DNA of 64,000 nucleotides, from positions 65,230,696 through 65,294,695 of the forward strand of contig CM060188.1 of the NCBI GenBank assembly GCA_030549335.1, written 5' to 3'. Position numbers and translations under genes: made by a program. Position 1 is the stretch's first letter; each line of letters starts with the position of its first letter. The notes under the pieces were generated by a model. That model worked only from the letters and a program-made list of their open reading frames with translations. It was not told where the DNA came from and searched no databases. The stretch is from Pontederia crassipes (taxonomy: Eukaryota; Streptophyta; Magnoliopsida; Commelinales; Pontederiaceae). Below, piece after piece: positions 1 through 12,819 of the stretch.

Positions 1-734
1 TTTAAGAGAACTAATGCAAGTCAACACAAGGCAATGAGCAATTAAATCAGTCTAATTTATCAATATGATTGCAAGATCAAAATAAATCTTGAAGTTGATT
101 TGGAATAGAATTAAAAAAAAGTTGTCAAAAAAGGATAGATATCAAAGATTTAGAATTGAAAAAAATTAAAAGATCATCCTTCTCAAAATTTTCTTTGCAC
201 CTTTCTCTTCAGAAATAATCTTTCCTTATATTTTCTTTCCTCTTTCTTTTGAATCCTTTCTTTCAACCTTTTTTCAGATTTTTTTTCAATTTTTTTTTAG
301 AAATTTTCTTTCCTTCTCTTCCCTTCTCCTTTCTTGCACTTTCCTTTTCAATCTTTTTTTCAGATTTTTTTTTCAAATTTTTTTTCAGAATTTTTTTGTT
401 CTTCCCTTCTCCTTTCTTACACTTTTTTTTTTCTATTTTCATATTTTTGTTTTGAAATGCAGCAGACTTTGAAGAATAAAGAGGGATGACGGTTAGGGTT
501 TCAAAAATAAATGAGCAGAACTTTTTTGTGTGGTTTTTTTTAAAAAAACTGTAGCAAAAGTTGAAGATTACAAAGATGACGGCTAGGGTTTGAATAACAA
601 AAGAAAGTAAATAAGGAAGATACCTAGGATTTGAAGAACAAACAAATCAAATTTTTTGTGTTTTTTCTTCTAGAACTGAAATAGGGGAAAAACTAGAATA
701 ATGGAAGATAACTAAAAAATCGAATCGAAAACGC
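1..734 (-). mobile_element. Decayed internal region of an LTR retrotransposon, low complexity
   Basis: AT-rich DNA with no credible coding region. Positions 190-450 are a pyrimidine-rich tract in which a block (T-run, CAGA, T-run, then CTTCCCTTCTCCTTTCTT) occurs twice, so the 68-codon Phe-rich frame there is composition only. Two near-copies of GATGACGG(T/C)TAGGGTTT occur at 485-505 and 576-595. Because a primer-binding site and an LTR in minus orientation lie just to the right (735-1328), this stretch is where the body of that element should be. No gag or pol motif survives. Confidence 0.35.
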
Positions 735-747
735 GGCTCTGATATCA
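735..747 (-). other. Primer-binding site, initiator tRNA-Met type
   Basis: On the minus strand the sequence reads TGATATCAGAGCC, one base off the TGGTATCAGAGC(C) site that Copia and many Ty3 elements use to prime on initiator tRNA-Met. It sits two bases from the inferred LTR end, as expected for a real PBS. Confidence 0.5.
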
Positions 748-749
748 AC

Positions 750-1328
750 TGATACGATACTCAAGAACAATACCTTGAGTGACCGGAACAATATAGGATA
801 ATCAAAAAAGTGAGATCAAATAAATTTTTAAGGCAACGGAATATCAACCTCAAGATTATAATAAACAAAGCAATCAATATTATAAATAGATGGATTTAAC
901 CACAAGATAGCCAACCTTGTAATTAACAACGGAAGTTCCCGAAGAATGGGTTGTAGGAGTCTCCTCACAGCAAAAGCAATTAAGTCATAATTTAATAGAT
1001 TCAAAGATATCTGAAATAATAATGAGTAGCAGTATTTATAGGCCCTAGAAACAGAACTTAGGCTGAAAGAAAATACCTTAACTTAGCCCACAAGTAACCT
1101 AATTAATTTAATAAAATAACAAACTTAATTTCTCCTACAATACTCATCAGCATTTTTCATATTTAATTAATTCCGAAAATTTCAAATAAATATGATTAAA
1201 CCATGATTTATTTGGCCCAAGTTATGCTGACTCTTCATGCGGTCCAATTTGTTACGCATTGAGCATCTTCAATTTTCTTATGTCTGAGATCCTCAACATT
1301 ATTATCATCATCAAACTTTGTTAGAACA
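750..1328 (-). repeat. Candidate 5' LTR (minus orientation)
   Basis: Read on the minus strand this segment starts TGTTCTAACA and ends GTATCA next to the PBS, giving canonical TG...CA ends and a length of about 580 bp. A TATA box (TATAAATA on the minus strand, plus positions 1033-1040) lies where an LTR promoter should be. The partner LTR is outside the window or lost, so the outer boundary is inferred. Confidence 0.4.
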
Positions 1329-2328
1329 TTCTTCTATCATCGATTCGAATTGTAAACATTTCCTGGTTCATATCACCATTCGTGTTACAAAGTGAAGCTA
1401 AAAGGTATCATTAAGTTAGAGGGCATTTGACGTAATTTTTTCGATTGTTACATAATTAGAGTCATGTCATTATCGAATCTAATTGACTATATTTCTCAAG
1501 ACGTTTTGATAATGACTATTAGTTATGTTTCCTACTTTATAACACTATTTCACTAATGTTTTCATAAAAGTCTTTCGGACTGGCAAAGTTTATTTTATTT
1601 TATTGATTTAAATTTTTATCGCATGTCCTAATTACTCTTAACTTTTAGGTTGGATTTTGAAGTGTTATAAAGAGTGAAAAGGACTTCTTTTTTAATTCTA
1701 TATGTCCCAATTTATGAGGGTATTATAAAGTTATGAGAGTGAAATTGTTATCATGTAAAGGTTGCCTATACAATTTTCCTATCAAAATTGAACAATTATA
1801 CTTCTGTACCAAATTTTTACATCTAAATAATATGTTTTTTTTCGTTCAAAAGTTTTTATTTACTTTCAATAATTCTTAACGCAATGTATATGGGAGGCAA
1901 ATGGTCATTAATTGGATGACATTTATGGCGATGTCTCTCAATCTTCTCAATAGTAACTTAAGAACATTCGCAAAGGTATGCTCTAAATTTTGTTAATACA
2001 GACCCATCAATATACACACCACTAATATGATATTTGAAAGTGAACGACATAAATAATTCCTAATTAAAATGATGATGTTGAAAATTAAATTTTTGACTAT
2101 TAACATCTGACCACTTCAAAATATAATTTTGCTATTCAATTGTGTCAACTATCAAATGATTCTAAATTTTTTATTTATCGGAGTCAACTTCTTTTTTTAT
2201 CAAAAAGAATTCATTTAATATATGTATATAAAACGTAAAGATAAGTTTTAGTTTTTTTTTTATTATCCAAGAAAAAACTATTCGTACTGAAAATTATTTT
2301 TTTAACACCGTATGAATTATAAACCTTT
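1329..2328. other. Intergenic, nothing recognised
   Basis: About 1 kb of AT-rich sequence without an ORF, repeat pair or RNA signal that I can support. Confidence 0.6.
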
Positions 2329-2545
2329 CGGATTTAATAATAAATTATAAATTCATAAATTTTAGTTTCCAAACTTATTAGAATTTAACACTTAAGTCCT
2401 TCCATTAAATTTACACTAAATTTTATTAAATTTAATTATGAGATGTCATTTTTATTCTTAAATTTAAAGGTAACTGAAGGATTTAAGTTTCAAAATTAGA
2501 TAACTTCAGAGGTTAAAATTTGTAAATTTATAATTTAAAATCAGA
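2329..2545. repeat. Palindromic MITE-like foldback
   Basis: The left half (from GGATTTAATAATAAATTATA) and the reverse complement of the right half (TGATTTTAAATTATAAATTT) match over about 100 bp with scattered mismatches, so the whole unit of roughly 215 bp can fold into one hairpin. No clear target duplication was found, so the superfamily is open. Confidence 0.45.
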
Positions 2546-2680
2546 TGCGGAAAAAATGGTTATAGTTAAAAGAAATAATAATTATTTTTTTCAAAGTTTA
2601 TTTGATTATTAAACTAGAATTTTGTATATTTGAAAAACAATTTTTTTAAAAAAAAACAAGGGAAAACGGGCTAATTGAAT

Positions 2681-2745
2681 CCGACGGGCCATTAAAAACC
2701 CAGATCAGAAATAGAAACTAAACAATGGGCCGTTTTGAAAGCCCA
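2681..2745 (+). promoter_or_regulatory. SKIP31 promoter with site II (TGGGCY) motifs
   Basis: TGGGCC at 2726-2731 and its inverted form AGCCCA at 2740-2745, with CGGGCC just upstream, lie about 150 bp before the chosen ATG. Such motifs bind TCP factors and mark plant housekeeping promoters. An in-frame ATG at 2725 overlaps them and would add 55 residues; I take it as upstream of the real start. Confidence 0.5.
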
Positions 2746-2889
2746 AAGCCTGTTCGCCACCGACCCCTGGATTCCGCGAACAGGATTGCGCCCCTCTATC
2801 CTCACCTGACCTCTCCTCTCCTCTCGTCGCCGGAAACCGTCGTCGGCGATTCTTCTCTCCGATCCATTTTCAGGATCTCGCCGGAGGCC

Positions 2890-5800
2890 ATGGCGGAACA
2901 AGCGTCCTCCTCCGGAATCATCGCCGAGGGAGACGAAGATGACGAGGTCCTCGCCTCGTTCCTCGAGTCCGAGATCCTCTCCGGTCACCAGGAACAGGTA
3001 TCCTACTTCTACTCTCTTTCCTCATCACCTGGATCGCGTTAAAGTTAATAGGAATGGAGAATCGGGGTTCTGTTCGATGATTTCGCATGAATTCGCCTAG
3101 TCATGCCTTTGATTCAGGGCGAGGCGTCGGCGGAGAGGGCATCGAAGAAGCCACGCATCGAAGAGGACGAGGAAAAGCAGGGTAGAAGGAACAGAGCTCC
3201 TCCTCTGCCTCCTCGTTCTGTCAGGCAAATAGAGACGGGGTTCTTTAGCAGGATTCCGCCTGAGCTCTTCCATCACATCTTCAAGTTCCTCTCCTCCGAG
3301 GTTGGAACGGAAGAATTCTATTTTTTTTTGTTGTCTTTTTATTGATGCATTTTGAATTTCTCCTGCTGATTGAAGTTATCTTCGATTGCAGGATCTTACT
3401 GCATGCGCTCTGGTGTGTAAATTTATGAGTTTTGCAGCCTCTGACGAGGGTCTCTGGCGACGCCTGTGAGAATAATCCCAACTTTGTAGCTTTTCGATTC
3501 AAAGTTGTAGCACATAAGTGTTACTTTGTTGTGAACTCACTGGTATTATCTTCGACATGCGTAATTTTGATTCACTTGCAGGTACTGCTTGCGATGGGGT
3601 CTGGATCCTTCAAAAGGGAAGATGCGTGACTGTGCATGGAAGAGACTTTACATTCAGGTATTCTGCTTTGTGACAACATCTAGAATCCAGATACTACTAG
3701 AAATATGCATGTTGTACAATGATGCTCTGCATGTTGTACAATGATGCTCTGCATCTTGTACTTTTCAATCAACAGTTTCTTAGAAGCACGCTAACTTGTC
3801 TAATAATCTTCACATATTTGCTTAATTAGAAATTTCATACACCCAATTTGCTATTCTTGGGTTTTGTACATCTTTTGAACACTCCTTGAAGGGGATTCAA
3901 ATTCGGTGGTATTCTAGAGTTAATTAAATTTCCATGCTGTTTCATGTGCAGGGTAGTACCAAACTTATGTTCTTGATCTCCAGTGTACATATGTTTGCGA
4001 GACATACTTCTCAACAACATTCTGATTTATTATCTCTTCAAAAAGATCATTTTTATGATTTTATCCTTGTACTAAAAATTTGGATGTGAATTATTTTCTG
4101 AATTCAATAAAGGAAACCTTAAATTTTCTTGATAATACACTCATGCTTTGTGTCATCAAGCAACTGCATTAGTTGCAAAGTACCTATTTCATTATGCTCA
4201 TGATTTCCAGAAAACTAGTATGATATGAAGTTATGAACATTTGTTTGAACTATCTTTTGACTGTATTTGAATCATCATTCTGAAGATAATAGTTATCTTT
4301 TCAGCGGGATCAAGAGGACATGATAGAATTTGTGAGGAACACCCCATTAGAGTTCAAGGAGTATTATATACAAATGCAGGCAGCAAAGAGAAGCCAAGCA
4401 CCTCTCCCATCACAAGTATCTCTTCTGCTTTTCGCGTTTTACAACTTAAATTTCTTTAGTTCCTGCCTTTAATTGTAACTAACGTGAAGCCATCTTATGT
4501 CTGATAAATTGGTTAAAATATGCTAAGAATTCTTTTGAACTTTGAAGGTCAATGATGATAGAGTTATCCTTGATAAAACAGTTGCTGATCAAGTGTCTAT
4601 TTGGAAAAGTAAAAGAGGTTTATCTGATGAGGCAGCAGCTGGTCATTTCTGTTCTGGCAATACATGTTCTTATACTCATATTGGAGACGTATTTATCTGT
4701 GAGAGAACTGGTCGCGTGCATGGTATAAATATAACCTTCCTTCCAAATTACTTCTATGAGCCCTGATATGTGACCGAAGTATTTTTGAGACTTTTAAATC
4801 CCATATATTTTTGTTTTCTTCACTGCAGTTTGTGATGATACTTGCCGAGAAGTCATCCTGGACCAGTCTAGTGGACTGCTGGTTTGTACTATATCAGGTC
4901 ATTGCTTTGATAGGATGCTTACTCCTGAAGAGGAAGAATGTACACTCGATACGGTAATTGTGTTATACTTGTGAGTTTCTATTCTGGTTAATGACATGAG
5001 CTGGTGCTAGGTTTTTGGCTTTTTGTTTGAACCTTAAAGCTTTGGAGTTTGGAAAACCGTCCTGTTCAATTTCTTAAGAAGGCAAAACTTATTTGATTTC
5101 TTTTAAGAATGATACTTATTTGATTTTTTCGGTCAATATTATGTCCTCTTGGATATCATATATGCAATAAAATGGTTAGATTGGATTGTTCTTTTTGTCA
5201 GCCTGATCATACACTTATCAGATGTTCATGTAAAATCCACTACCATTTTTTGGTTGTCAAATGTTTAATGCCATATATGAATGGCATTTTATTAAAAAAT
5301 TGTTGGTACCGGCACCATAGAGATTGATGGCATATACTAAGTTTTTGTTTGGTGATAAGAATTATAAGCATTTCCCTGCTAGAAACTGGATGCACGATCA
5401 AAGAAACCTGGAAGAAAGCAATTTCTCTTCCATAGTCAGGAAGGGATTTGGCGTTTTGTGCTTTTGAAATTTGCTTATGGCTTCAAGTAGAACCAAGATA
5501 GTTACAGGAACCAATGAAAGATGACAACATTGGCTTTCTCACCCTATTAGCCTGTCACCTCATATACGAGGTTATTGTTTGCTTGCTTAATTATTTTATT
5601 TCGGATTGAATTTCCTTTTAATGGGCATCATCTAGCCTGAACTAAAGGCCAACTAAGCAGCTATATAGTGGATGGGGGCCTATTACCAATTTTCTTTACA
5701 CATCGTGGAAAATGGGAAGTCACATGCTCACAGTTTCAGCCAAAGACAACAAGAGGAATTTGGTTTAAACTTTAGACAATAGAACCCTATGTGTGTTGTG

Positions 5801-6418
5801 TGGTGTGGAGTTTGAATTCACAGAGTTGATCGTTGGCGATTGTCATGAAATTCTTGAAACATCCACCATATTTGAAGTATGCATTTCTAGGCTTGTTTAA
5901 TTGATTTCTTATCAACTCTATCTTAATCTTATTCTTATTTGGGCTCCTTGTGAGCTTGATTTGATCTGTTATGATATAACTTCTAACAAGACAAGAATCC
6001 ACTGGATGGTACTTGGCATTCCCCAATATGCTCCTAAAATGCAAAATTTTCTTCAACAGAATGGAATGATATTTGCTGAATAGTTTTCTTTATTGCTGTC
6101 TTATATCCAAGTTGACCTTTTGTGATGTCAAAATTTCCAGGAACAACAACAAGCTGGTCAAGCGGATGAGGCAGAAACTTTCATGGGATCTGGACGCTTT
6201 GGTAGTTCATTTTCCAATATGATTCTATGCGGTGTTTCTTATTTAACATAAATGGTTGTAGTAGAATGCAAAGATTTTACAGGTGATTGCTTTGAAGCTT
6301 AATGTTGAGGAAGAATATTGACGCTTGCTATTTTCCTTTTTCTATAGCTCGCGCATATCTTCTTGGTTACAACTGTACCGACGAGAAGGAACTGCAAGCA
6401 GCATTGAGATTCTGTTGA
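2890..6418 (+). CDS. SKIP31: F-box protein SKIP31
   Basis: Substrate receptor of an SCF (SKP1-Cullin-F-box) ubiquitin ligase. Nine exons, all GT-AG: 2890-2997, 3118-3300, 3392-3465, 3582-3657, 4305-4415, 4548-4722, 4829-4953, 6141-6201, 6348-6418; the phases join without a stop to give 327 aa, close to the Arabidopsis protein. Residues 1-76 are acidic then basic and probably disordered. The F-box is about 79-122 ([17 protein letters not shown], then LVCKF and LWRRLY). Residues 215-267 hold a Cys/His-rich cluster (Cys 219, 224, 235, 244, 248, 262, 267) that looks metal-binding. The C-terminus [13 protein letters not shown]...ALRFC is the family hallmark. The start is chosen at MAEQ because the acidic N-terminus begins there. 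The substrate is not evident from sequence. The family call is firm; the exact N-terminus is less so. Confidence 0.93.
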
Positions 6419-6959
6419 TGCGGCCAGACCATCGGCTTTCCAAGAGCTTGCAACTGGAGATTAATAATCGGAGGTTAGGTTGGGCAAGAAGAGAAGCTGT
6501 CAGATCGCACATAGTGAACGTAGAGGACTAAACACAGCTTGTTAACCGCCTTTCCTCAAAACGAGCTATTTGGATGGCAAAAGAAGCAGTATTATCGATC
6601 ATGTTGTATCATATGTACTAATTAGATATGCTTAAATTTGTTAATCTATATTTAGAAATTTAATAAATTTTTAATAATTCAATTTGAGTTCAGTCAAGGG
6701 ATATATCTTTCAATAGAATTTTAGGGATAAATTATGGTAAATACCTTTTGACTTTGGGCATTTTTTTTAATATTATATTCAAACTTTAATTTGTAACAAA
6801 AATATTTTTTTTTAACTTGTGTCACTAATTATCCTTTTGATGGTTATTTATTCGCACTATCAATGTGATATCCACAAGGGAACTTTCTCTTTCTTTCACG
6901 TAAGTAGTTATCGACATGACATCATTAAAAAAACTCAAATAATATTAAAAATAAAAAAG
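6419..6959. other. SKIP31 3' flank and AT-rich intergenic DNA
   Basis: No ORF or RNA gene. The first 200 bases after the stop probably hold the 3' UTR. From about 6720 the sequence is homopolymer-rich and ends where the LTR-like block begins. Confidence 0.5.
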
Positions 6960-8876
6960 TGATAGGAAAATGTAGGTGTATGCCTCCGCTGACGCATGCA
7001 TAGGGGCACACAAGCGAATACAAGTTAAGCATAGTTCTTATACAGGAGGAAGGAAGTTTTTTCTATACTTTTAATAGATGTGAATAAAGTAGTAGTTGAA
7101 AAATTAGACAGGTGACAAAGCTAAAGGGAGACATGAAAGAAGGATTACAAGAAGATTCTTTTTTATTGGAAAAATTGGATAGGTGACCAGTTGAAGAGAG
7201 GCATTCTAAGAAGAACTACAAGAGTATATTCCTTGGTTGAAAAAGTGGTCAAAAAAAGATAAGGAAGTTGGTGAATAAAAGTTGGACAAGTGGCATTGGA
7301 CTACAAGTCTATAAAAGATATGGAGGCTGTCATGGGAGGGAGTTTTCAATCTTCAAATTCATTCGACATTGTTGCTACTAGAAGGTTGGAAGAGGAGGCT
7401 GCAACAAATGATCACCCTTCTTCTTCTTTTCTTTCTTTTTCTTTCTTCTTTTTCATTTTTCTAGTTTTCCTAATATGTAACTAAAACAACCAACTAGTGG
7501 ATGGGGATGTTGATCTTGTGATGTTTATATTCTCTTTTTACTTTCTAATTCTTCTCACCAGTTAGACTGTCAGTTTCTCTACTGTTCTTTTGAATCATGT
7601 CATGTTTCATTTTGTTTAAATATGTTGAAATCATTCTGTGCATTGATTGGGATTTAGAGCTGATCTCGAATGCAATTCGAGAGGAAGTTCTACTCTTTGT
7701 TTAGCTGAATGTCGAGAGGAATGTTTTCCATTGAAGTCTCGTATGCATGTCGTGAGGAATGTTTTCCATTGAAGTCCCGTATGCATGTCGAGAGGATAGG
7801 GCTTCAATCACCAATGACAAAATCAAGAGCTGTATGTTTTGGAGCTGAACTTGTTTGGCTCCTTAATTTGCACCATCTTCTTTCTTTCGCTTTGGTCCTA
7901 TTTTTGTTGGTTCTATGGTACCCAAGAGGGAATTTCTATCCTCTGCACCTGTGGAGGATCCAAGAGGGCATGCAGTCACATAGTCATCCTTAGAGAGGTC
8001 ATATAGAGTCACATGCTTCATTTCTACATAGGTTCTCAATTGCCTGAACTCATTCTGTTTTGCACAATTCTCGACCATAGAGGTTATCACCCGAGAGGGA
8101 CATCTTCAAAACGGTAGTCCAACTCAAGTCGAGAGGTCATTTTGGATCTTCGGTTATCTTTTTGAGAAACTACTAGACCGAGACTGTGCGAAATCCCAGC
8201 TCAATCCCTGCATAGAGGGTTCAATTCATCTATCTGCTCATTACACATGAGTGTTGCCTGAGCTTAATAAACGATCTCATCAGCATGTGAGAGCTGAGCC
8301 ATCCGTGTACATGAGAGTGTAGATGAGCTAAGTGATGTTTATCATGAATACGTAATACCTATGTGCATGTTGAGGGGCAATCTGAAATCTTAACCATGAT
8401 TTAAAGCACAGAGAACGCTAATTCCGAGTGAAAACATTCCTAGTCCTAGTGTTTATCTACACTAATCTTTGTTTACTTTTGCATTAAAAACTCATAAAAA
8501 TTAGAGTAGTTTTATTTTACTGTGATTTTTAATTTGTAATATTTCATTTTCTAATTTCAATTGATTTCCATAGTCTTAAGCTTTTCCTTTTAAATGATTT
8601 TAATCAACGTGAATTTTTCAAGATTTGTCCCTATGGATCGACCCTCAAGTACTATACTAACTATCGTATACTTGTGTTTCTCGTCGTGATTGTATTGATG
8701 AATTATAAATTTTAAAACTTAATTTGATATTTTATTGTGAAGTAAGGGTATCACTTGTGTGGGGGTCAACAAGCGTCTAGGGGTAATCGCTCCTGATACG
8801 TAGCCATTTCATATGAAGTGCATTATTTTCTATTATTCTGAGCCCCTCACATCACAAGATTTTTTTCGACGTATCA
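6960..8876 (+). repeat. Left LTR (5' end truncated or diverged)
   Basis: Contains a candidate promoter TATA box at 7311-7318. A run of short near-repeats sits at 7705-7795, where GTCG(A/T)GAGGAATGTTTTCCATTG occurs twice. The U5-like end, beginning near 8630 with GTCCCTATGGATCGACCC, is the usual closing motif of this type of LTR. The start lacks similarity to 12971-13150 of the right copy, so the first 180 bp are missing or unrecognisable. Confidence 0.5.
8794..8876. repeat. 83-bp unit with 8-bp perfect terminal inverted repeats
   Basis: TGATACGT at 8794-8801 and its exact inverse ACGTATCA at 8869-8876 bound a small AT-rich unit exactly between the usual LTR end (GGGGGTCAAC) and the primer-binding site. 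It may be a tiny MITE or simply the true LTR terminus. No target duplication was seen. Confidence 0.3.
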
Positions 8877-8882
8877 AGTTTT

Positions 8883-8900
8883 TGGCACCATTATCGGAGA
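8883..8900 (+). other. Primer-binding site, tRNA-Asp type (mutated)
   Basis: TGGCACCATTATCGGAGA differs from the complement of the plant tRNA-Asp 3' end (TGGCGCCGTTGCCGGGGA) at five positions, and all five are transitions (four G to A, one C to T). That is the pattern left by deamination of methylated cytosine in a silenced element. Confidence 0.55.
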
Positions 8901-10195
8901 TATATGTTTTGATTTGTCACACTTGACTTTCTTTTTGGTCTAGCTAAATCTTGTTTATACAATCATTATCTACACTTCATCATGTTGTGAATACTTTTCT
9001 TATTTATAGTCTATCTGTTTTCTTATCTTTGCTTAAAGTAGATTTTAGCTCTTTCTCATTTCCTTTTTCTAAAACTTTTTTTAGTATTCTTCACTTGGAT
9101 TTTTTAGTTGCCAAATTTCTGCACTTATGCTACAAAGTACCTTCTGAATTTATATTGTGTAGAAACATTGTTCAATTTTGATTTTATTTTTCAGATTTTG
9201 AATTTCATATTATGCACTTATGCTATAATGTCTAATGTGTTTTCATAGTATAGAATCTTGTGAACATGCAAACAATTTTCATATTTTTAATAATTGAAAT
9301 TGCAAATAATTATACACATTGCTGAAATTCCTGAACTTGCATTCTTATTTTCTGAACATTGCTGAACTTGATAGTTTCTTAATCCTTGTATCACATTTCT
9401 GAATATAGACCTTTGATTTTAGTTTATTCTATAAGCTGCATTCTAACTCTCCATTGAAGTGAAACACTTCACACTGATATTCGATTTCATATTTCAATTT
9501 TTGAATTTCAATTTTCTGCACTTACTCTATAATCTAAGCTTATAGTGTGCATAAGCATTGTTGAACATACTAGCTTCTTTGTCCTTGAGCATTCATATCA
9601 ACTTTCAGATTTCAAGTTTTAGAATTCAGACTTCAAACATCAAATTTCATATTTCAAGTTCTAGATTTTTATTTTAAAAATTCATATTTCAAAAGTTTAG
9701 ATGTTATATTTTAGATCTCGAATTTCAGACTTCAATTTTTTGCACTTATTCTATAATCTTGAACTTTTGTTTTGCATAAACATTACTGAAAACATGCCTT
9801 CTTTTGATCTTTGATTGTTTGTATCATATTTCAATTTTTGAAATTTTAGATTTCATGTTTCAATTTTCAGATTTCTGCACTTACTCTATAAATTTCATGT
9901 TTTTAATGTGTAGAAACATTTTAGAATTCGAATAGTGTTGTTTTCTAAGAATTCAACAATCACTTTTCAAGACTAAAGTAATGATGGATCTGATCTTTCC
10001 AAGTTGGATACATAATGTGCAAAATTTTTATCATTCAAGTGAAGTGTCAAAATCTGAAAATTGAGACAACTTTGTTTATAAAGTTGAAATCTAGCTAAAA
10101 TTTTCTACAATTTCTCAAGCCTATTGCAGTCAAGTGCACTTGTACATGCAACATGAACCATATGAGTAACTTCACATGGATAAACATAGAAATCA

Positions 10196-11217
10196 ATGAA
10201 GAAATTATTTTTTTATTCATATGTCCAAGATCCAAGTTCATGGAGTTGTCAAGATAATTTATTTCACAATGGACAACACTATCATCCTACAGTTTGTGAT
10301 CAAGGCCACATGCTAGATGCACACTCTCAACGGTACACTCAAGTGGAATCACTACTTCCAACTCAACCAACCAATGTCATTCCACCTGGAAGTTCAACAA
10401 CAATACCAAACATCAACACCTATGAAAGAGCTCAAGCTGAAAATTATGATGCAAAAATTAGTAGATGATGAAAGAGTTATCTGTCAAGGTGGAAAGTCTC
10501 CACACACAATCAAGGATGTTAGAGGTTCAATTTTAACAAGTGATTTCTCAAAATCTGTCAGCACAACCAGTGGAGTCTCCAAATCATATAGCTCTAGCTA
10601 AAGAGAAAAATGCTAAAAACAAAGCTACGACTCAACACATAATGCCAACTCCAAAAGAGGACTATGCAATTGAATTTGAACCAAAAAATCAGAAATGTCC
10701 AACAGTTAAGAACAACTCCTCAGTTGAAGTCACATGTTTAGAAGCTGAAGGCACTTTCGACACAAGCCAACAAAGCACCATGCAAGCTGAAAATTGTCAA
10801 CCAATCAAAATACAATACAAAGACTTCTTTGTAGAAATGCATAATTCAGAAGTTGAAGAAACATATCCAATCATTTAAGACGAAGTTTAGGACCAAGTAC
10901 TTCAAAAGATGGTAGCAACCACACTTCTAGAAAGAAAAATTAAGAAATGATTGTTGTAACAAGATAGAGATCCTAGAGAATCTGAAGTCTTATGTCAAGA
11001 GGAAGAGCTTCTAAATTTGAAAAAAAAAAAGACTCACATTTTTTATATTTCATCTCGAAGTATGGCAACCACACATCAAGTTTTTTATGCAGAACTGAAA
11101 CTATATAAAGTCTGCCAAGAAAATGACAACTTGAAGGAAGAGAGCCAAGCCGAAGACGAAATTCAACTATTTAACACAAGGCTCAAAGTATTTTTCAAGA
11201 AGTTGAATTCTGTCTAG
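10196..11217 (+). pseudogene. Gag-region remnants, unrecognised
   Basis: Overlapping short frames (10196-10468, 10317-10601, 10540-10878, 11017-11217) are rich in Gln, Asn, Ser and Lys with no domain I know. Their position just downstream of the primer-binding site is that of gag, and the hydrophilic composition fits, but no zinc knuckle or pol motif follows. I infer decayed gag or filler of a non-autonomous element; they should not be called host genes. Confidence 0.3.
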
Positions 11218-12568
11218 TCCAAGTTGTTTAGAATGAAACATGGACCAAGAACATTTGTATTTGCTAGAAGAAAGATGTTCAAACATGTTGGATGTCAACT
11301 AAAGACCTACCAAAATCAAAACATGAGTTTAAGAGTCATCAAGTCTAGTATAAGATTATAAACAATGACGCTTATTGGGAGGCAATCCAACTAATAACTT
11401 CATTTTATTTTTCTTTTTGTTTTGCAAGAATCAAGTAGCCCCAACTAATTATTAGGGAGCCCCCCACTTCTATTGAAACCACAACTACTGAACCAACCCC
11501 CATCTATAGAGATGCTGCTGATTTCATACCTTCTTGTCAATTTTAATGACTTTTTACTTATTGTGCAAACCTAACAAGTGAGCTAATATTTTTCTGTGCA
11601 GACAAGGAGAGTAATTCATTGATTTATATTTCGAAAAGGTGTGTTGAAGCCATGAAGGAACTGGAAGCAGACACTTATCCCACGCAATCGTCTTCCCCCA
11701 TCTGAAAATTTAGTCTCTCCTAGCTTAACTAACACTGAGTACAGTGTTGAGCTTAAGTTTGGGAGATCCTAATGGCATGATTCTGCGAACTTAACTGCCA
11801 TTAATCTTCATAGATCATACCATAACTATTTAGTTCTGAAATTTTTTTATCTTTCTTTTTCTGAAACTGTCTCTATATATTTTGAAAAAAAAACCCACTT
11901 AGACTTTTGCATGTAATCAATCACATATTAGAAACATTATGCATGACATTTTGACCCTTTAGCCTTCACCACTAATATGTTTTGAACATTTATGAAGTAA
12001 AACATAATGACATAAATAATCCTGACATGAAATCAAAGCATATAACATTTTGGCTGGCCCTCCACATAACCCCATTCAAGATCTTGCACTTGCATCTATT
12101 TGTATGATAATAAACTATGATTTGTTAGTGTAATAATAGTAAGTTGTATAGTTTGTATGCCCTCACTTCTGCACTTCTTTTTTTTGTATTGGAAAATGCT
12201 TTTGCTTCCCCTCATTTGAGGAAAACAAGAGTATGTCAATCATGGCATCACTAACACCCGAGTCAAGTATCCTCAAAAGAAAGGCAAAGAAAATACTTAG
12301 TGGAAATTATCTTTTTATTTTCAATTTCCTAATGTACAATTGAAGAGGTCACAACAACAAGAAAAATAAAAGAAAAAAATAACAAGGATAAATAAAAAAT
12401 GAAAAAGAAAGTTAATTTAATCCAAAGACAAGTAAGTGTTTCATACATGTCAGATCATCTTTTATTATTAATACAAGTCTAGAGAATGTGCACATTTGAT
12501 ACCCATGGAGCACTTGCTTTAGTAATTACTAAGTCAGAGGGTTAAAGAGCTTTAAATTTGTAAATGAT

Positions 12569-12819
12569 ATACAACAACAACAACAACAAAGCCTTATCCC
12601 ACTAGGTGGGGTCGGCTACATGGATCATACGACGCCATTCCGCTCTATTATATTCGTTGATCCATGTTCATAAGATTCGACATAATTTTATGCTGGCTGT
12701 CGGGGCCTAACACAACCCTCCTCCTTTATCCGGGCTTGGGACCGGCTATAAAATATAGGCGGAGTTTGAAGCGCTCTTTTTTAGAGGAAAAAAGATGTCT
12801 ACCAGGGTTTTTTTATGCA
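12569..12819 (-). mobile_element. RTE-type non-LTR retrotransposon 3' end (or RTE-tailed SINE)
   Basis: Read on the minus strand, this 251-bp insert encodes ...RAEWRRMIHVADPT followed by a stop, the usual C-terminus of plant RTE reverse transcriptase, then GTGGGATAAGGC and a (TTG)n tail (12571-12590), the RTE type of 3' end. It is flanked by a perfect 17-bp target duplication, TTAAATTTGTAAATGAT, at 12552-12568 and 12820-12836. The perfect duplication shows it landed in the older LTR element relatively late. Confidence 0.8.

Noticed and set aside
249..455. 68-codon Phe-rich frame
   Set aside because: It comes from a pyrimidine tract with an internal duplicate; no protein family has this composition.
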